From: Sipunculus nudus
Taxonomy: Eukaryota; Annelida; Sipuncula; Golfingiida; Sipunculidae
Length of the DNA: 64,000 bases
NCBI GenBank assembly: GCA_026874595.1
Contig: CM049310.1
Span: 86,403,056-86,467,055 of the forward strand
Direction: 5' to 3'
Shown: positions 30,577 through 40,310 of the stretch, piece by piece
How positions within the stretch are numbered: position 1 is the stretch's first letter
Layout of the letters: every line of letters begins with the position of its first letter
Position numbers and translations under genes: made by a program
The notes under the pieces: model-generated
Told to the model about the DNA's origin: nothing
Database searches by the model: none
Seen by the model: the letters and a program-made list of their open reading frames with translations, nothing else

Positions 30577-33165
30577 TCAGGATAAGAAAAATTTTATTAT
30601 GCCTCGGATAAGTTTCCGGCATATCGGGCAATTCCTAATGTCTGATGCACAACCCATACATGATACAATATGTCCGCATGGCAAGAAAATGATTTGACGA
30701 ATTTGGTCCAAACAGATTACACACATAGTCTTGTCTTGTAACAACTGCTTTTCTTGTATCAGGGCATCCACATCTGAAATTAACAACACACGAACTGATT
30801 GTCATGCAAAGCGATGTATACCTTAAATAACCGTTATGTAATCATAGAAAACAGCATACGACTGTAATCTACAACGTTATATTACGGACACCGATCTATA
30901 TTTGTTACATATACAATCTTCAGTAAATACAATGCTTTGTTCACTGTCATTCAAATGAGGACGTAATTGCCATTGTGTGTGTGTGTGTGTGTAATGAAAT
31001 GACCGTATCGTTGAATTGACCAAATGATTACTTTGTTTGTTTGTAGGTCCAGCTGTTTGCGGACCGTTCCCGTCACCGTCACTCCCGTTTGACTGCTGCA
31101 TTTCGCCAACGAGCGGTTTCTCTTCCGCTTCACGTGCGGCTGGAGTGCTGGCAGCGGATGTTTCATATGAATCCATCACAGCAGCTAGTAAACATTCAGC
31201 GGATTCAAACGCCTGTCCAGTCGTACGTAGCTTGTTTTCTATGACGGACGCCACTCTGTCACGAGGAATCCCCATTTTGAGGACTAACTGGACTCTGTCC
31301 GTGCTCATTTGTGCCGCCAGGTGTCGGGGGTCGTACTCTGATGTCGGCCATTTGAAACAGCACACAATATATGATAATATATGTGAATGAGTCCGAACGG
31401 ACGTGTTGAATATCAATACGTTTCTGAGAATATTTATAATGTGGGCAATGAAGCTACACCTCACAAATTATTACCAGTATGAATATGCATGATATCAACA
31501 CAGAATATCAATGGCTCCGATCTCACTTACCAAACAACGTATCTCAACAGTATAACGGCTTGGGTATTATGGCTCTGATCAGAAAGAGTCCTAAAGTCTA
31601 GCCGAGACGTATTAATGACTATATGAAACATTTGATATGTATGTGAAAGTGAAACGGAAAATAAGTTTTTCATCACATGACTGGACAGCTCTTGCATAAA
31701 AATATCAGTCATTGTGTGAATATACTGACATGACATAAGTCCTGAACAGAAATATAACGTAATGTTACATATTTGGCATATATTATATATATGTTCTGAC
31801 CTTAGAAACTCAAGTACAACATTAACAGCAAAACCACATACCTGATCGTTCGGGCGTTTCGCTCCTGCTTTCTAAGTAACGTTTGGTCCTAACTTTGGCG
31901 TTGGTACCCTGTAACAGATTCATAATATGTTTGTGTACACACGTCATCACGAATATTTCCTTATATAGTGATACAAAGTGGTTTCGTATGTTCATATCTT
32001 AAACAAAACGCATTACTGAATATATTGTATTGACTGTCGTTAAAGGATAATGCGTGTCTGATGCTTTTTCTGTGTGATCATGTAAAATGTGTGTGACAAG
32101 TAAAGAATAATCACCAATGTCTCGCTTTTAACCATAGTTGCATTTCTGTTTGCCTCGTGAATGAATTCAGGTCCTTTGGACTGCATAACAAAACCACATT
32201 TTGGGAACCAACGTGCATGCTCAGCCCATGGTTCATCTCCCGGTTCCCAGGCACGAAGCCCTCCATCACAGTAAAAACACCGGCAACAATCATGTTCACC
32301 TGCAACACAAAATACGTATCATCTGTTATGAACATAAATGCGTATCACATTAATTAATACATACCACTGTAATCAGTGACCGAAGTATTATCTTCTGTTG
32401 CAAAAAAAAAAGAATCAATATGCTTCTCATAATTATTCATCTGAAATTGTTTCTTGGTCATGTGCCAAAACAATATACAGTTATCGTCTCACAGCCTACA
32501 AATGCAGGATAGAACCGTTTCCAATGACTGATGCGATATCTACAGACATATTACATTTTATACGATATGATATACTCCGTTGGTCGGACTTACAAGAACG
32601 AACTAAAACAATCAAACACGTTTATTTAGGTGAAAGAAATGGTGTCGTTTTTCTAACTACAAATGTAGCGAGCTGTATTACCTGTGTAGTAAAACCCGGC
32701 TTCGGCCAGTGATTCGGGAGTCTGTTCTTTACCCACTGGCCATTCACGGAACGTCGCTAGTCTGTTTTGCTCTGTAGCCAGTCTTGGCCTTCGAGGTCTC
32801 TTTGTTATTATGCCCAACCGTTCCTTCAGGATATCCTTGTCGGACGACGTTCCTCCAGTTTTGTTTGCAAGGATCGGGCTATTGTCGTCAGGAAGTGGTA
32901 CGTTATTCGTTGGTTCCCCGCGAACAAACGCACACCGGTCTCCGTAATACCGGAAATGTTCCTCGTCTGGATCATCCCCTGTCTCCCAACCCATCATAGC
33001 ACCTTGACAGAAGGCACATTTTACTTTATCACGTGGTCCGACAAAGTATAAACCCGCCGCCGACATCAGCCTCGGCTCGATCAAGTCCCTTTTCGGCCAT
33101 TGACGGTAGCTATCCAGTCTGTTTTTTTCAATCCACATCGCCGAAGCCCCTAGCCGTTCGCCCAT
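30577..33165 (-). CDS. Inhibitor of apoptosis protein, BIR-BIR-UBA-RING, five exons
   Basis: IAPs bind caspases or IAP antagonists with BIR domains and ubiquitinate partners with a RING. Five exons on the minus strand keep phase: 32682-33165, 32115-32299, 31842-31908, 31032-31337 and 30577-30773, about 412 codons. Donors are GTAATA, GTGATT, GTATGT and GTAATC; acceptors are TTGCAG, TTACAG, CATCAG and TTTCAG. BIR1 is whole in exon 1 (about residues 15-82; CxxC, H, C present). BIR2 is cut by intron 1 inside its core. Exon 4 encodes an IAP-type UBA (MGI....V..VI). Exon 5 is the RING (CVICLD, FLPCGH, CPIC). A TATA box lies at 33236-33243. Introns are short. Donor 2 is weak. Architecture matches animal IAPs, so capture from a host by DNA rather than cDNA is the simplest origin. 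Confidence 0.88.
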
Positions 33166-33235
33166 TTTGTCTATGAGCGTTTTCAGATGACTTTCACTAT
33201 ATGCATTTTGGCCATACGAAATAGCTCTTTCTGGG

Positions 33236-33243
33236 TTTTTATA
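33236..33243 (-). promoter_or_regulatory. TATA box of the IAP gene
   Basis: TATAAAAA on the minus strand, about 70 bases before the IAP ATG. Confidence 0.6.
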
Positions 33244-33649
33244 TTATGCAACGTCACTCTCGCAGTGCCCGCGTCCCTGCACTATCTGTTTCAACCGATG
33301 CTGATGTGTATATAACTGTATCTGAAGTGGAGTATTAGTTCGGTCACATGACTACGGGTACAACGTCTTAACTCGGAGTACCACGTAGTCGTATGTTTAC
33401 AGCAGCTCTTTGCAGATCAAACAGAGCAGACAGTAATGCATGTCGGACTCTATATATATAGGCCGCGTGCTGTTCCGCATAGGATCCTATTACAAATACA
33501 CTGTGAAACTGATACCACAATGTATTATATTGGACGAAAGCTGACACACGTTATCTTGCGATACTACATCATATTCAAGATTCCGATGTCCCAGCACCTG
33601 TACCGACCAATCAGCAGGCAGTGAGTCATACCTGTCCTATCACAATGTG
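33244..33649. other. Divergent promoter region
   Basis: Roughly 400 bases between the IAP gene (minus) and the tandem-CARD gene (plus), with a TATA box at each edge. No gene. Confidence 0.45.
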
Positions 33650-33656
33650 TATATAA
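33650..33656 (+). promoter_or_regulatory. TATA box of the 265-aa CARD gene
   Basis: TATATAA about 98 bases before the ATG at 33754, with a short leader. Confidence 0.6.
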
Positions 33657-33753
33657 TATTTGGCGTGTGCTTACCCTCATTCAGTCACAACCGCACTCCC
33701 ACAACGTGGCACCTCACGACTGACTGGTGTCTACCGCTGATTGCAAGGACAGG

Positions 33754-34551
33754 ATGTCTGCGTCTTGGGCAGAAGTGTTCAGACGATGCCGCCCAGAGTT
33801 GTTGGCTAACCTGACGGTGGACGAGATGTTATGTGCTATCCTGAAGAGCAGAAACGTGTTGTCACAGTACCACGCTTACGCACGTAACACCACCCCTTTT
33901 GCAAAAGCAACATCCTTGATCGACCATATATCAAAGAACGACAGTCATGTGAAACATTTCATCACTGCTCTTAAGGAAACAGGGCAGCCGCACGTGGCTC
34001 TCTTGTTGGAAAAGCAAAAGCGGAAATGCGAGGAAGAGGCGAAGCAGAGATGTAAAGAACAGGCAAGACAGTGGTGGGAGGAACTGGTACCACCAAATGG
34101 CGCACAAGCCCACCGACAGGCCGACCCATGCGGTGGTCCCGATTGGACAGGCCTGTTTGCGTTCTTGTCTTGCTCAGATCAACACGACAACGCTCCGTTC
34201 GATCAAAACAAAGACAGGAAGTTCAAAGAAAAGATTGTGCCGCTGTTTCGAATCTTGGCACAGATACTGAACTCAATGAACGACAAGTTGCTCTTCATGA
34301 TGACGTGTGTGTCAGCAAAAATCGTCAAGATGGCAGAATGGCACCAGATATGGGAACAGACAGACAATGACACAGCCAACAGTTTGCTACAAGCTTTGGA
34401 GGGAGAAACATACGTGCAATGGAACTACTTCAGCCTGATATGCCGTACAGCAGACTTGAAGGCCGCCGCATACATCATCGACGACGCCTTGACGACAGCT
34501 GGAGTTACATCGCTCTACTCCATCATGGTTTCGGGATCCCCGTGCGGGTAG
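33754..34551 (+). CDS. Tandem CARD-like protein, 265 aa
   Basis: Two death-fold segments. The first (about residues 5-88) is a clear CARD pattern: FRRCRPELLANLTVDEMLCAI, then LSQYH, SLIDHI and FITALKETG.PHVALLLE. A charged helix (EEEAKQRCKEQARQWWEEL) follows. The second (about 155-250) has KIVPLFRILAQIL, WHQIWEQTDNDTANSLLQAL and YFSLICRTADLKAAAYI. Start set at ATG 33754; an upstream in-frame GTG is unlikely. It is divergent from the IAP gene and shares a promoter region with it. Likely role (inference): binding host CARD proteins. No enzymatic domain. Confidence 0.75.
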   Translation: MSASWAEVFRRCRPELLANLTVDEMLCAILKSRNVLSQYHAYARNTTPFAKATSLIDHISKNDSHVKHFITALKETGQPHVALLLEKQKRKCEEEAKQRCKEQARQWWEELVPPNGAQAHRQADPCGGPDWTGLFAFLSCSDQHDNAPFDQNKDRKFKEKIVPLFRILAQILNSMNDKLLFMMTCVSAKIVKMAEWHQIWEQTDNDTANSLLQALEGETYVQWNYFSLICRTADLKAAAYIIDDALTTAGVTSLYSIMVSGSPCG

Positions 34552-34965
34552 AAAACAAGGGAAGTCGCAAGGACCTTCACTGTGTATATACCGTTTTGTA
34601 GCACCGTATCATTGAACTTATATCTGCTTTATCACTAGTATCCGACTCTAGTCAGACTAAAGGATTTCGTAGATATGACGACCGTGTACGGACTAACAAC
34701 ATCTGCATGCATATTTTTTTCGATTTGGTTGTATTATGGATATGACTGGAATGTATAAATATCACATGTAACTCCAATGATCTGATTTCTTGTTTTGTTT
34801 TTGTCATACCGGACCTTCCATAAAAACACTCACATATTTAATGCACAAGACGCAATACTCTTCTCAACGTAACATTTTAATATATCGGTTAATACAGTAC
34901 ATACGACATACGCTAGTTACAAACGGCAAACATACATTCTGCAAAAGAAAGGTATCTGATATAAA
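34552..34965. other. Convergent 3' region
   Basis: Between the ends of a plus-strand and a minus-strand gene. No gene. Confidence 0.35.
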
Positions 34966-35820
34966 CTAATTAAAACGTATGTAAGGGCCACAATCATCGC
35001 TGGATGAAGAAGACGATGTGCGTGTACCGCCGATGTCCAAAGAAGAGTCAGAAGACCTCCAGTCTCTCCTGAATACTTCATCGTCGTCAATGGAACTGGC
35101 CAGAGACGAATAAGGACACGATACGTCGTCATCGTCGCTGGTCAGAACAGAGTCTGGAGACCGTGGTTCAGTGTCAGGAGAGGCAGGGGGGTCTGTGTAT
35201 CTGATTACTTCGCTAGTCAAAGCATCCATATCATTGGCGAAATCCTGACCAGTGTCGTCATTTTCGCTGGCCTGAGACATGTAACGAGACGATATGTTAT
35301 CATCGTCGCTGGCCAGAAAGGAGTAAGGAGACCGTGGTTCCGTGTCAGGAGAGGCAGGGGGGTCTGTGTACCTGATAACTCCATCACTCATAGCATTCCT
35401 CACATTGGCGAAATCATAAACATCGCCGTCATCGCCACTGGCCATCTCAACACTATCATTCTCATTGACGCCCATAGCAGTCTGTGTGTCGCTGTCATAT
35501 GCACCTTCACCATACATAACGAAGTTGGTTCCACTCATCATTCGCTCGCACTCAAGACTAAGTGCAACGTTGGGTATACATCGCACAAGCCTTTCCCATT
35601 CCGACTTGTTCAAAGTCACACATACTTTTTGAGTGACGACACTGTTTTCGGTGTCAACGTACCTGTATGTTACCTCGTAGTTGCTCTCATCAGAGCAATG
35701 TGGACATTGCTTGGCGTACATGGTCAACCGTTTTCCGCGATACTCTTCCAGGATCAGTTTCACCTGATTATGAGCCGCTATTGCTCGTGTAAACTCGGCT
35801 GCGCGATCTGATAATTGCTT
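34966..35820 (-). CDS. Acidic protein with repeated Pro/Ser motif, open downstream of an in-frame TGA
   Basis: Open frame of 284 codons with no ATG at its head; it is in the same frame as the ORF at 35821-36096, separated by a single TGA. Visible parts: a CPHC pair near the start (possible zinc site), a middle with two copies of RYTDPPASPDTEPRSP about 75 residues apart, and a very acidic Ser/Asp-rich C-terminus (SDDDDV; SSSSSSDD). Such acidic tails suit transcription activators or histone/DNA mimics, but nothing specific is recognised. If translation starts internally, the first ATG (MYAKQC) is after the basic segment. Confidence 0.6.
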   Translation of the reverse strand, partial: KQLSDRAAEFTRAIAAHNQVKLILEEYRGKRLTMYAKQCPHCSDESNYEVTYRYVDTENSVVTQKVCVTLNKSEWERLVRCIPNVALSLECERMMSGTNFVMYGEGAYDSDTQTAMGVNENDSVEMASGDDGDVYDFANVRNAMSDGVIRYTDPPASPDTEPRSPYSFLASDDDNISSRYMSQASENDDTGQDFANDMDALTSEVIRYTDPPASPDTEPRSPDSVLTSDDDDVSCPYSSLASSIDDDEVFRRDWRSSDSSLDIGGTRTSSSSSSDDCGPYIRFN

Positions 35821-36096
35821 TCACGCGATAAAACTGAAGTAGATCACACAGCGCTCAAACCCAGGTGCAAGGCCTTTCACAAGGAAAATACCCTGCTGAT
35901 CAATATACAACCCCGCACGGTCATCACATTCACGAACGCCTTCGTCCGAAATGGTTTGCCAGAGAGGTACCGTCCACATGTCATGGCCAGTAGAACCAGC
36001 TGTCAGGTTGATCGGTATCCGAACTGTATACACGTTCATATAGGTGTCACCTGAACCATCGGTGGTCCGTTCACTTTCACTGTCCCGGTCATCCAT
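35821..36096 (-). CDS. N-terminal part of the acidic protein, 91 aa before an in-frame TGA
   Basis: Starts at ATG 36096 with an acidic/Ser-rich head, followed by a beta-rich segment with Trp and Gly. The TGA (35821-35823) is followed directly, in frame, by 284 further codons with normal coding character. No intron that removes the TGA in phase was found (the only local GT...AG pair would be about 30 bases). Either the stop is read through, the gene is broken by a point mutation, or these are two separate proteins. Confidence 0.5.
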   Translation of the reverse strand: MDDRDSESERTTDGSGDTYMNVYTVRIPINLTAGSTGHDMWTVPLWQTISDEGVRECDDRAGLYIDQQGIFLVKGLAPGFERCVIYFSFIA

Positions 36097-36430
36097 CACG
36101 GGCCCTTCTAATGAATGTTGTTACATGAAATCGGGTCGGACTATGCGATACTGGCTGTACGTATGGCTACAGGTACGTTGTACGATGTGTTACTCGGTGT
36201 ACACACACACGCACAAATGAGTATATCGAAAATATATCCCCATACGAATACTGTTTACAGCTCCATTGGGTACCAGTGAAATTCAGACACTGAAAACACA
36301 CACACACATATTCGAACACACACATACGACACAAGACGAAAGGTAATGAAGACAGACAAATAAAATCAGGTTTGTTACCATTATACATAAGGTTTATTGT
36401 CAAAAGCCGTACATGTCTATTAAGCAGTTA

Positions 36431-36478
<48 letters not shown>

Positions 36479-36587
36479 TCATACATACATGTTTTTACAA
36501 ATGAAAAAGTGTACAGGTTTAATCATATTACTAGTTGCTAAAACACCAACGTCATCAAAGTTCTCAATCAGAATGCATCTGTATCGT
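36097..36587. other. Intergenic with (TA)n microsatellite
   Basis: A TA run of about 38 bases at 36437-36474. No gene. Confidence 0.5.
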
Positions 36588-37241
36588 TTACATATAGCAA
36601 TCTATGACATCCTCCAGGGGGCAACGGCACCTGACACATGTTTTATCGTCCTTCGCTATAATATGCCACGCGCATTGGAAACAGCAGACGAAGTGACCGC
36701 ATGGAACAAACACCGTCTTCCTTTTATTCTCCATGCACACTATACAACAACTGAGCTCTGACCCGGATTCGTCACGAACGTCCTGTCCCCGTTTTTTATT
36801 GAGCATGTCCCGTGTGATCTGCCACCGTCCGACACGAGATATGTTCTGCGCTTGGGAGAGATGACCCTTCAGCCGGTGCACGGTATCGTTGATACGCGAA
36901 GCTGCCTCATGATTCAGAGAGGAGAGAAGAACCGTGCGCGCTTCGCACTGACCATGAGAGCCAAGCAAGTTGATAAACGCGAGGAGATGCCGTAGACCCC
37001 GCCTTTTGAGGACGGACATCAATTCATCGTTCTTCTGTGAATTGGTCGGCCTTGCCTGTATGCTTTCCACATGCTCTTGAAGCAAAATGTTGTTTTGCAG
37101 CAGGGCGACCATAAGCTTCTCGTTTGGGTCCAGCGTGTTCTGTAAATGGATTGCAGCAGAATTGATCACGTCTGCGACAGGAACCGACGGATGGTTTGAC
37201 ATGTAAGCACTTACATCCAATTGACATTCCTTGTCAGTCAT
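36588..37241 (-). CDS. CARD-RING protein (cIAP-like without BIR), 217 aa
   Basis: Likely E3 ubiquitin ligase. The N-terminal half (about 30-115) has CARD-like helices (DPNEKLMVALLQNNILLQ, then ELMSVLKRRGLRHLLAFINLL). The C-terminal 50 residues are an IAP-type RING: CIVCMENKRK, FVPCGHFVCC, then CVRCRCPLED, ending CYM. This CARD-then-RING order is the C-terminal order of vertebrate cIAP1/2, but here without BIR or UBA. Start at ATG 37241; TATA at 37327-37332. First of seven related genes to 41.5 kb. Confidence 0.85.
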   Translation of the reverse strand: MTDKECQLDVSAYMSNHPSVPVADVINSAAIHLQNTLDPNEKLMVALLQNNILLQEHVESIQARPTNSQKNDELMSVLKRRGLRHLLAFINLLGSHGQCEARTVLLSSLNHEAASRINDTVHRLKGHLSQAQNISRVGRWQITRDMLNKKRGQDVRDESGSELSCCIVCMENKRKTVFVPCGHFVCCFQCAWHIIAKDDKTCVRCRCPLEDVIDCYM

Positions 37242-37326
37242 GTTTGTGTTGCAGGCGATCCGGAACACGGTTAGCTCACATCAAATGCGTCGGGTGAAAT
37301 AAGCCAGGAGACGCGCACAGGCGCCT

Positions 37327-37332
37327 CTTATA
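37327..37332 (-). promoter_or_regulatory. TATA box of CARD-RING gene
   Basis: TATAAG on the minus strand about 86 bases before ATG 37241. Confidence 0.45.
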
Positions 37333-37574
37333 CGTGCAAGTGAACGGAAGGTAGGTACAATCCTTTTTGATTTTTTTGGTGCTGCATGCGTAGTCCTAGG
37401 TAACGTTTTGTGTTATGGCGTATCACGTGATTCACGCAGGTTTGTGATATAATACTGAGTCACTGTACACACAATAAATATACGTGTTTTCCTTGCGCAT
37501 GATATCGATGGTCGTTATCATGTATAGGCAGATGTAGACACAATCCTAAGCCTTTCTTGACCCGTCTATTTGCA
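37333..37574. other. Spacer
   Basis: No gene seen between CARD-RING promoter and the 3' end of the next CARD gene. Confidence 0.35.
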
Positions 37575-37985
37575 CTAACGATGGCTGCAATATGTACGTG
37601 TGCAAAGAGCTCCACTTGACGACATTCTTGCTGCAATTTCACGCGTACATGCTTCAAAATTAAGAGCGCGCACTAGCGTGGAGTGCGCCACCTCATTATC
37701 AAATATTTGCAACAAGTTGATAAATGTTACCAGTCTCTGAACGTCCCAATGCTCGAGTATACACAGCAGCTCCCCGTTCCTCTCGATAGACGTCTCCTTC
37801 GCTTTGATACGATCCGCTTGAACAGAGTCGATTAGGCCTCTGTTGACCATGACGTCATACAGCAACACGTCGACATCAAGAGAGGTAACCAACTGAGGAC
37901 GTATGTCACCGATAATGCTTCCGCCCGTGATCGGGGGTTGTATAGACAAGTAATATTCCATTGGCTCTACATCTCCGCTGTACAT
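37575..37985 (-). CDS. CARD-only protein, 136 aa, family C copy 1
   Basis: A leader of about 30 residues with the family motif YYLSIQPPITGGSIIGD is followed by a CARD pattern: LVTSLDVDVLLYDVMVNRGL, then DRIKAKE, ELLCILEHWDVQRLVTFINL and a last LVRALN helix. Start at the M of MYSGD by comparison with its paralogues; a longer frame upstream covers the promoter. TATA (TATAAATA) at 38057-38064. No RING. Copies 2 and 3 follow in tandem with units of about 520-540 bp, promoter included. CARD-only proteins usually act as competitive inhibitors of CARD signalling (family knowledge). Confidence 0.8.
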   Translation of the reverse strand: MYSGDVEPMEYYLSIQPPITGGSIIGDIRPQLVTSLDVDVLLYDVMVNRGLIDSVQADRIKAKETSIERNGELLCILEHWDVQRLVTFINLLQIFDNEVAHSTLVRALNFEACTREIAARMSSSGALCTRTYCSHR

Positions 37986-38056
37986 GATGTATCCGTAAGG
38001 AGTTCTGTTCAGTACGGTGGTTAGCAATGAAATGATGCATTTATACAGCAACTGTC

Positions 38057-38064
38057 TATTTATA
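38057..38064 (-). promoter_or_regulatory. TATA box of family C copy 1
   Basis: TATAAATA on the minus strand about 72 bases before ATG 37985; the same element precedes copies 2 and 3. Confidence 0.65.
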
Positions 38065-38117
38065 TGTGTGCCCCTCCCCATATCCACACATCCACACCCT
38101 TGACCCATCTGTTTGCA

Positions 38118-38504
38118 CTAACGATGGCAGCATAATGGACATGTGCAAAAGGCTTTTTTGCGCCTATCTGCTTCCAAATTAAGAGCGTCCACTAGTCTGG
38201 AGTGCGCCACCTTATTATCAAATATTTTCAACAAACTGATAAATTTTACCAGTCTCTTCACGTCCCAATGCTCGAGTACACACAGCAGCTCCCCGTTCCT
38301 CTCGATAGACGTCTCCTTCGCTTTGATACGATCCGCTTGAACAGAGTTGATTAGGCCTCTGTTGACCATGACGTCATACAGCAACACGTCGACATAAAGA
38401 GAGGTAACCAACTGAGGACGTATGTCACCGATAATGCTTCCGCCCGTGATCGGGGGTTGTATAGACAAGTAATATTCCATTGGCTCTAAATGTCCGCTGT
38501 ACAT
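38118..38504 (-). CDS. CARD-only protein, 128 aa, family C copy 2
   Basis: Nearly identical to copy 1 through the CARD (few substitutions such as LIDS to LINS and NLLQI to SLLKI), with a different C-terminus rich in Cys/His (FCTCPLCCH). ATG at 38504. The high identity including promoter indicates recent duplication. Confidence 0.8.
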   Translation of the reverse strand: MYSGHLEPMEYYLSIQPPITGGSIIGDIRPQLVTSLYVDVLLYDVMVNRGLINSVQADRIKAKETSIERNGELLCVLEHWDVKRLVKFISLLKIFDNKVAHSRLVDALNLEADRRKKAFCTCPLCCHR

Positions 38505-38576
38505 GATGTATCCGTAAACGAGTCCTGTTCAGTACGGTGGTTGGCAACGAAATGATGCATTTATACAGCAACTGTC

Positions 38577-38584
38577 TATTTATA
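38577..38584 (-). promoter_or_regulatory. TATA box of family C copy 2
   Basis: TATAAATA on the minus strand in the duplicated promoter. Confidence 0.6.
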
Positions 38585-38675
38585 TGTGTGCCCCTCCCCA
38601 TATCCAGATCCTTGACCCGTCTGTTTGCACTTACTATGGCTGCAATATTGTACGAGTGCCAAGGACTCCATTTTA

Positions 38676-39044
38676 CTAGTTCTTTGATGCAAGGTTGCGC
38701 GTACATGCTTCACAGTTAAGAGCGGCCAGTAGCAGGAAGTGCGCCACCCTATTACCAAACATGTTCAACAAGCTGATAAATATTACCAGTTTCTCAACGT
38801 CCCAATGCTCGAGTATACACAGCAGCTCCTCGTTCCTCTCGACAGACGTCTCCTTCGCTTTGAGACGACCCGCTTGGTCAGAGTCGATAAGGCTTTTGTA
38901 GAGCATGGCGTCAACCAACACCACGTGGACATCAAGAGTGGCAACCAACCGACCACGTAGTGTACCGATAATGCTTTCGCCCGTGATCGGAGGTTGTATT
39001 GACAAGTAATATTCAGGTGGCTGCATCACATCTTGGAAGTACAT
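38676..39044 (-). CDS. CARD-only protein, 122 aa, family C copy 3
   Basis: Same leader (YYLSIQPPITGESIIG) and CARD frame (LVATLDVHVVLVDAMLYKSL, then LLCILEHWDVEKLVIFISLL), more diverged than copies 1 and 2. ATG at 39044; TATA at 39117-39124. Confidence 0.8.
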   Translation of the reverse strand: MYFQDVMQPPEYYLSIQPPITGESIIGTLRGRLVATLDVHVVLVDAMLYKSLIDSDQAGRLKAKETSVERNEELLCILEHWDVEKLVIFISLLNMFGNRVAHFLLLAALNCEACTRNLASKN

Positions 39045-39116
39045 GATGTATCCGTAAACGAGTCCTGTTCAGTACGGTGGTTGGCAACGAAATGATTCAT
39101 TTATACAGCAACCGCT

Positions 39117-39124
39117 TATTTATA
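39117..39124 (-). promoter_or_regulatory. TATA box of family C copy 3
   Basis: TATAAATA on the minus strand; a C-run follows at 39138-39153. Confidence 0.6.
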
Positions 39125-39236
39125 TGTGTGCCCATAGCCCCCCCCCCCCCCCCTCCGCATCCTACACTAAAAAAGCATAAAAAACGTTTTGACAATCCAT
39201 ACTGCAAGATACGATGACATGCGCCAACTGGCATTC

Positions 39237-39683
39237 TTATCCTTTTTTCGAACCGCCCGTTTGCACAGACGACGGCTGTAAAATGGTATGTGTACCGATG
39301 ACGCCAGTCGGGGAGAAGCTACATCCGTCAGCAAAGCGCTTCCATGCTGCTCGATTCAGACATTTCACGAGCACGACGTGCGGCCCGGACCGGTTGCAGG
39401 TTTTGAGCAACTCGATAAACGTGACAACTTGTTCAAGCCCCAACTCCATGATGATAAACAGCAGCATCTTGTTCTGATCGATGACGGTATCTTCCCCGGT
39501 GATACGTGCGGCTTCGTCCTGACTTATAAGACCTTTCTGGAGCAGAGTGTCAATCAGCCAAGGATCGACGTCCAGGCTGGTCACCAACGTGCGCCACTGT
39601 GGCCGGAGGATGCTCGCGCTCGAAATCTCAGGTCTGACAGACAAGTAAAAATTCAATGGCTGCAACGTATCGACCCGGCCCAT
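39237..39683 (-). CDS. CARD-only protein, 148 aa, family C member 4
   Basis: Diverged member: leader FYLSVRPEISSASIL, CARD segment LVTSLDVDPWLIDTLLQKGLI, ARITGED, then LLFIIMELGLEQVVTFIELL. Start at ATG 39683 (MGRVDTL) by alignment with the other members. A 25-residue Ser/Thr/Gly-rich tail follows the CARD. No RING. Confidence 0.8.
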   Translation of the reverse strand: MGRVDTLQPLNFYLSVRPEISSASILRPQWRTLVTSLDVDPWLIDTLLQKGLISQDEAARITGEDTVIDQNKMLLFIIMELGLEQVVTFIELLKTCNRSGPHVVLVKCLNRAAWKRFADGCSFSPTGVIGTHTILQPSSVQTGGSKKG

Positions 39684-40310
39684 GGTGTATCGGTTAAACA
39701 CTCCCGTGCAGTACGGCGGTCGGCGATGAAATGATGGATGGATACAGTGACCGGTACTTTTGTAACCACGCCACAAGCAATGACATATAAAAGGACATAT
39801 AAAATAAAACAGAACGGGATTCGACACACACGTTTGAAGTACCAAATCATTACCCCCATGGAGTTACGCCACATGATAGTCGGGAGGTCGGAGGCTGATT
39901 GCATCACACAGAACAGAACATCATACAGAACGCAGTACGAATATACAAACATCACAACGACACACTGACACACACGCACCTAACCGGGAGAGCGTTCAGA
40001 ACAGGTTCCCCACATCCGTCATACAGTACACGTTGTACAGAAGAACACGTTTAAATATATACACTACATTTTATTCATTTGTTATTCATTTATACAATAA
40101 CAAAGGTGCGATTACGAAACACAAATGCGCAAAGTAAGATATATACACAAGTTTGAATCATCAATAAAGAACGTGTCAACGTATGTATATTATGGAGAGT
40201 ATCAATACAAAAACAGTTCACTTATCGTATATACAGGCACTTACGCGTTTCACTGTGTGAGCTGGGGCAGGGGAAGCAAAAAGAGTTCCTTATGGTACGT
40301 CCTGTTAGGT
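39684..40310. other. Spacer within CARD cluster
   Basis: No gene is supported. A minus-strand AATAAA (TTTATT at 40089-40094 on the plus strand) may serve the CARD-RING gene at 40311. Confidence 0.35.

Noticed and set aside
35790-35850. An intron removing the TGA of the acidic protein
   Set aside because: The only nearby GT...AG pair would be about 30 bases, too short for a spliceosomal intron.
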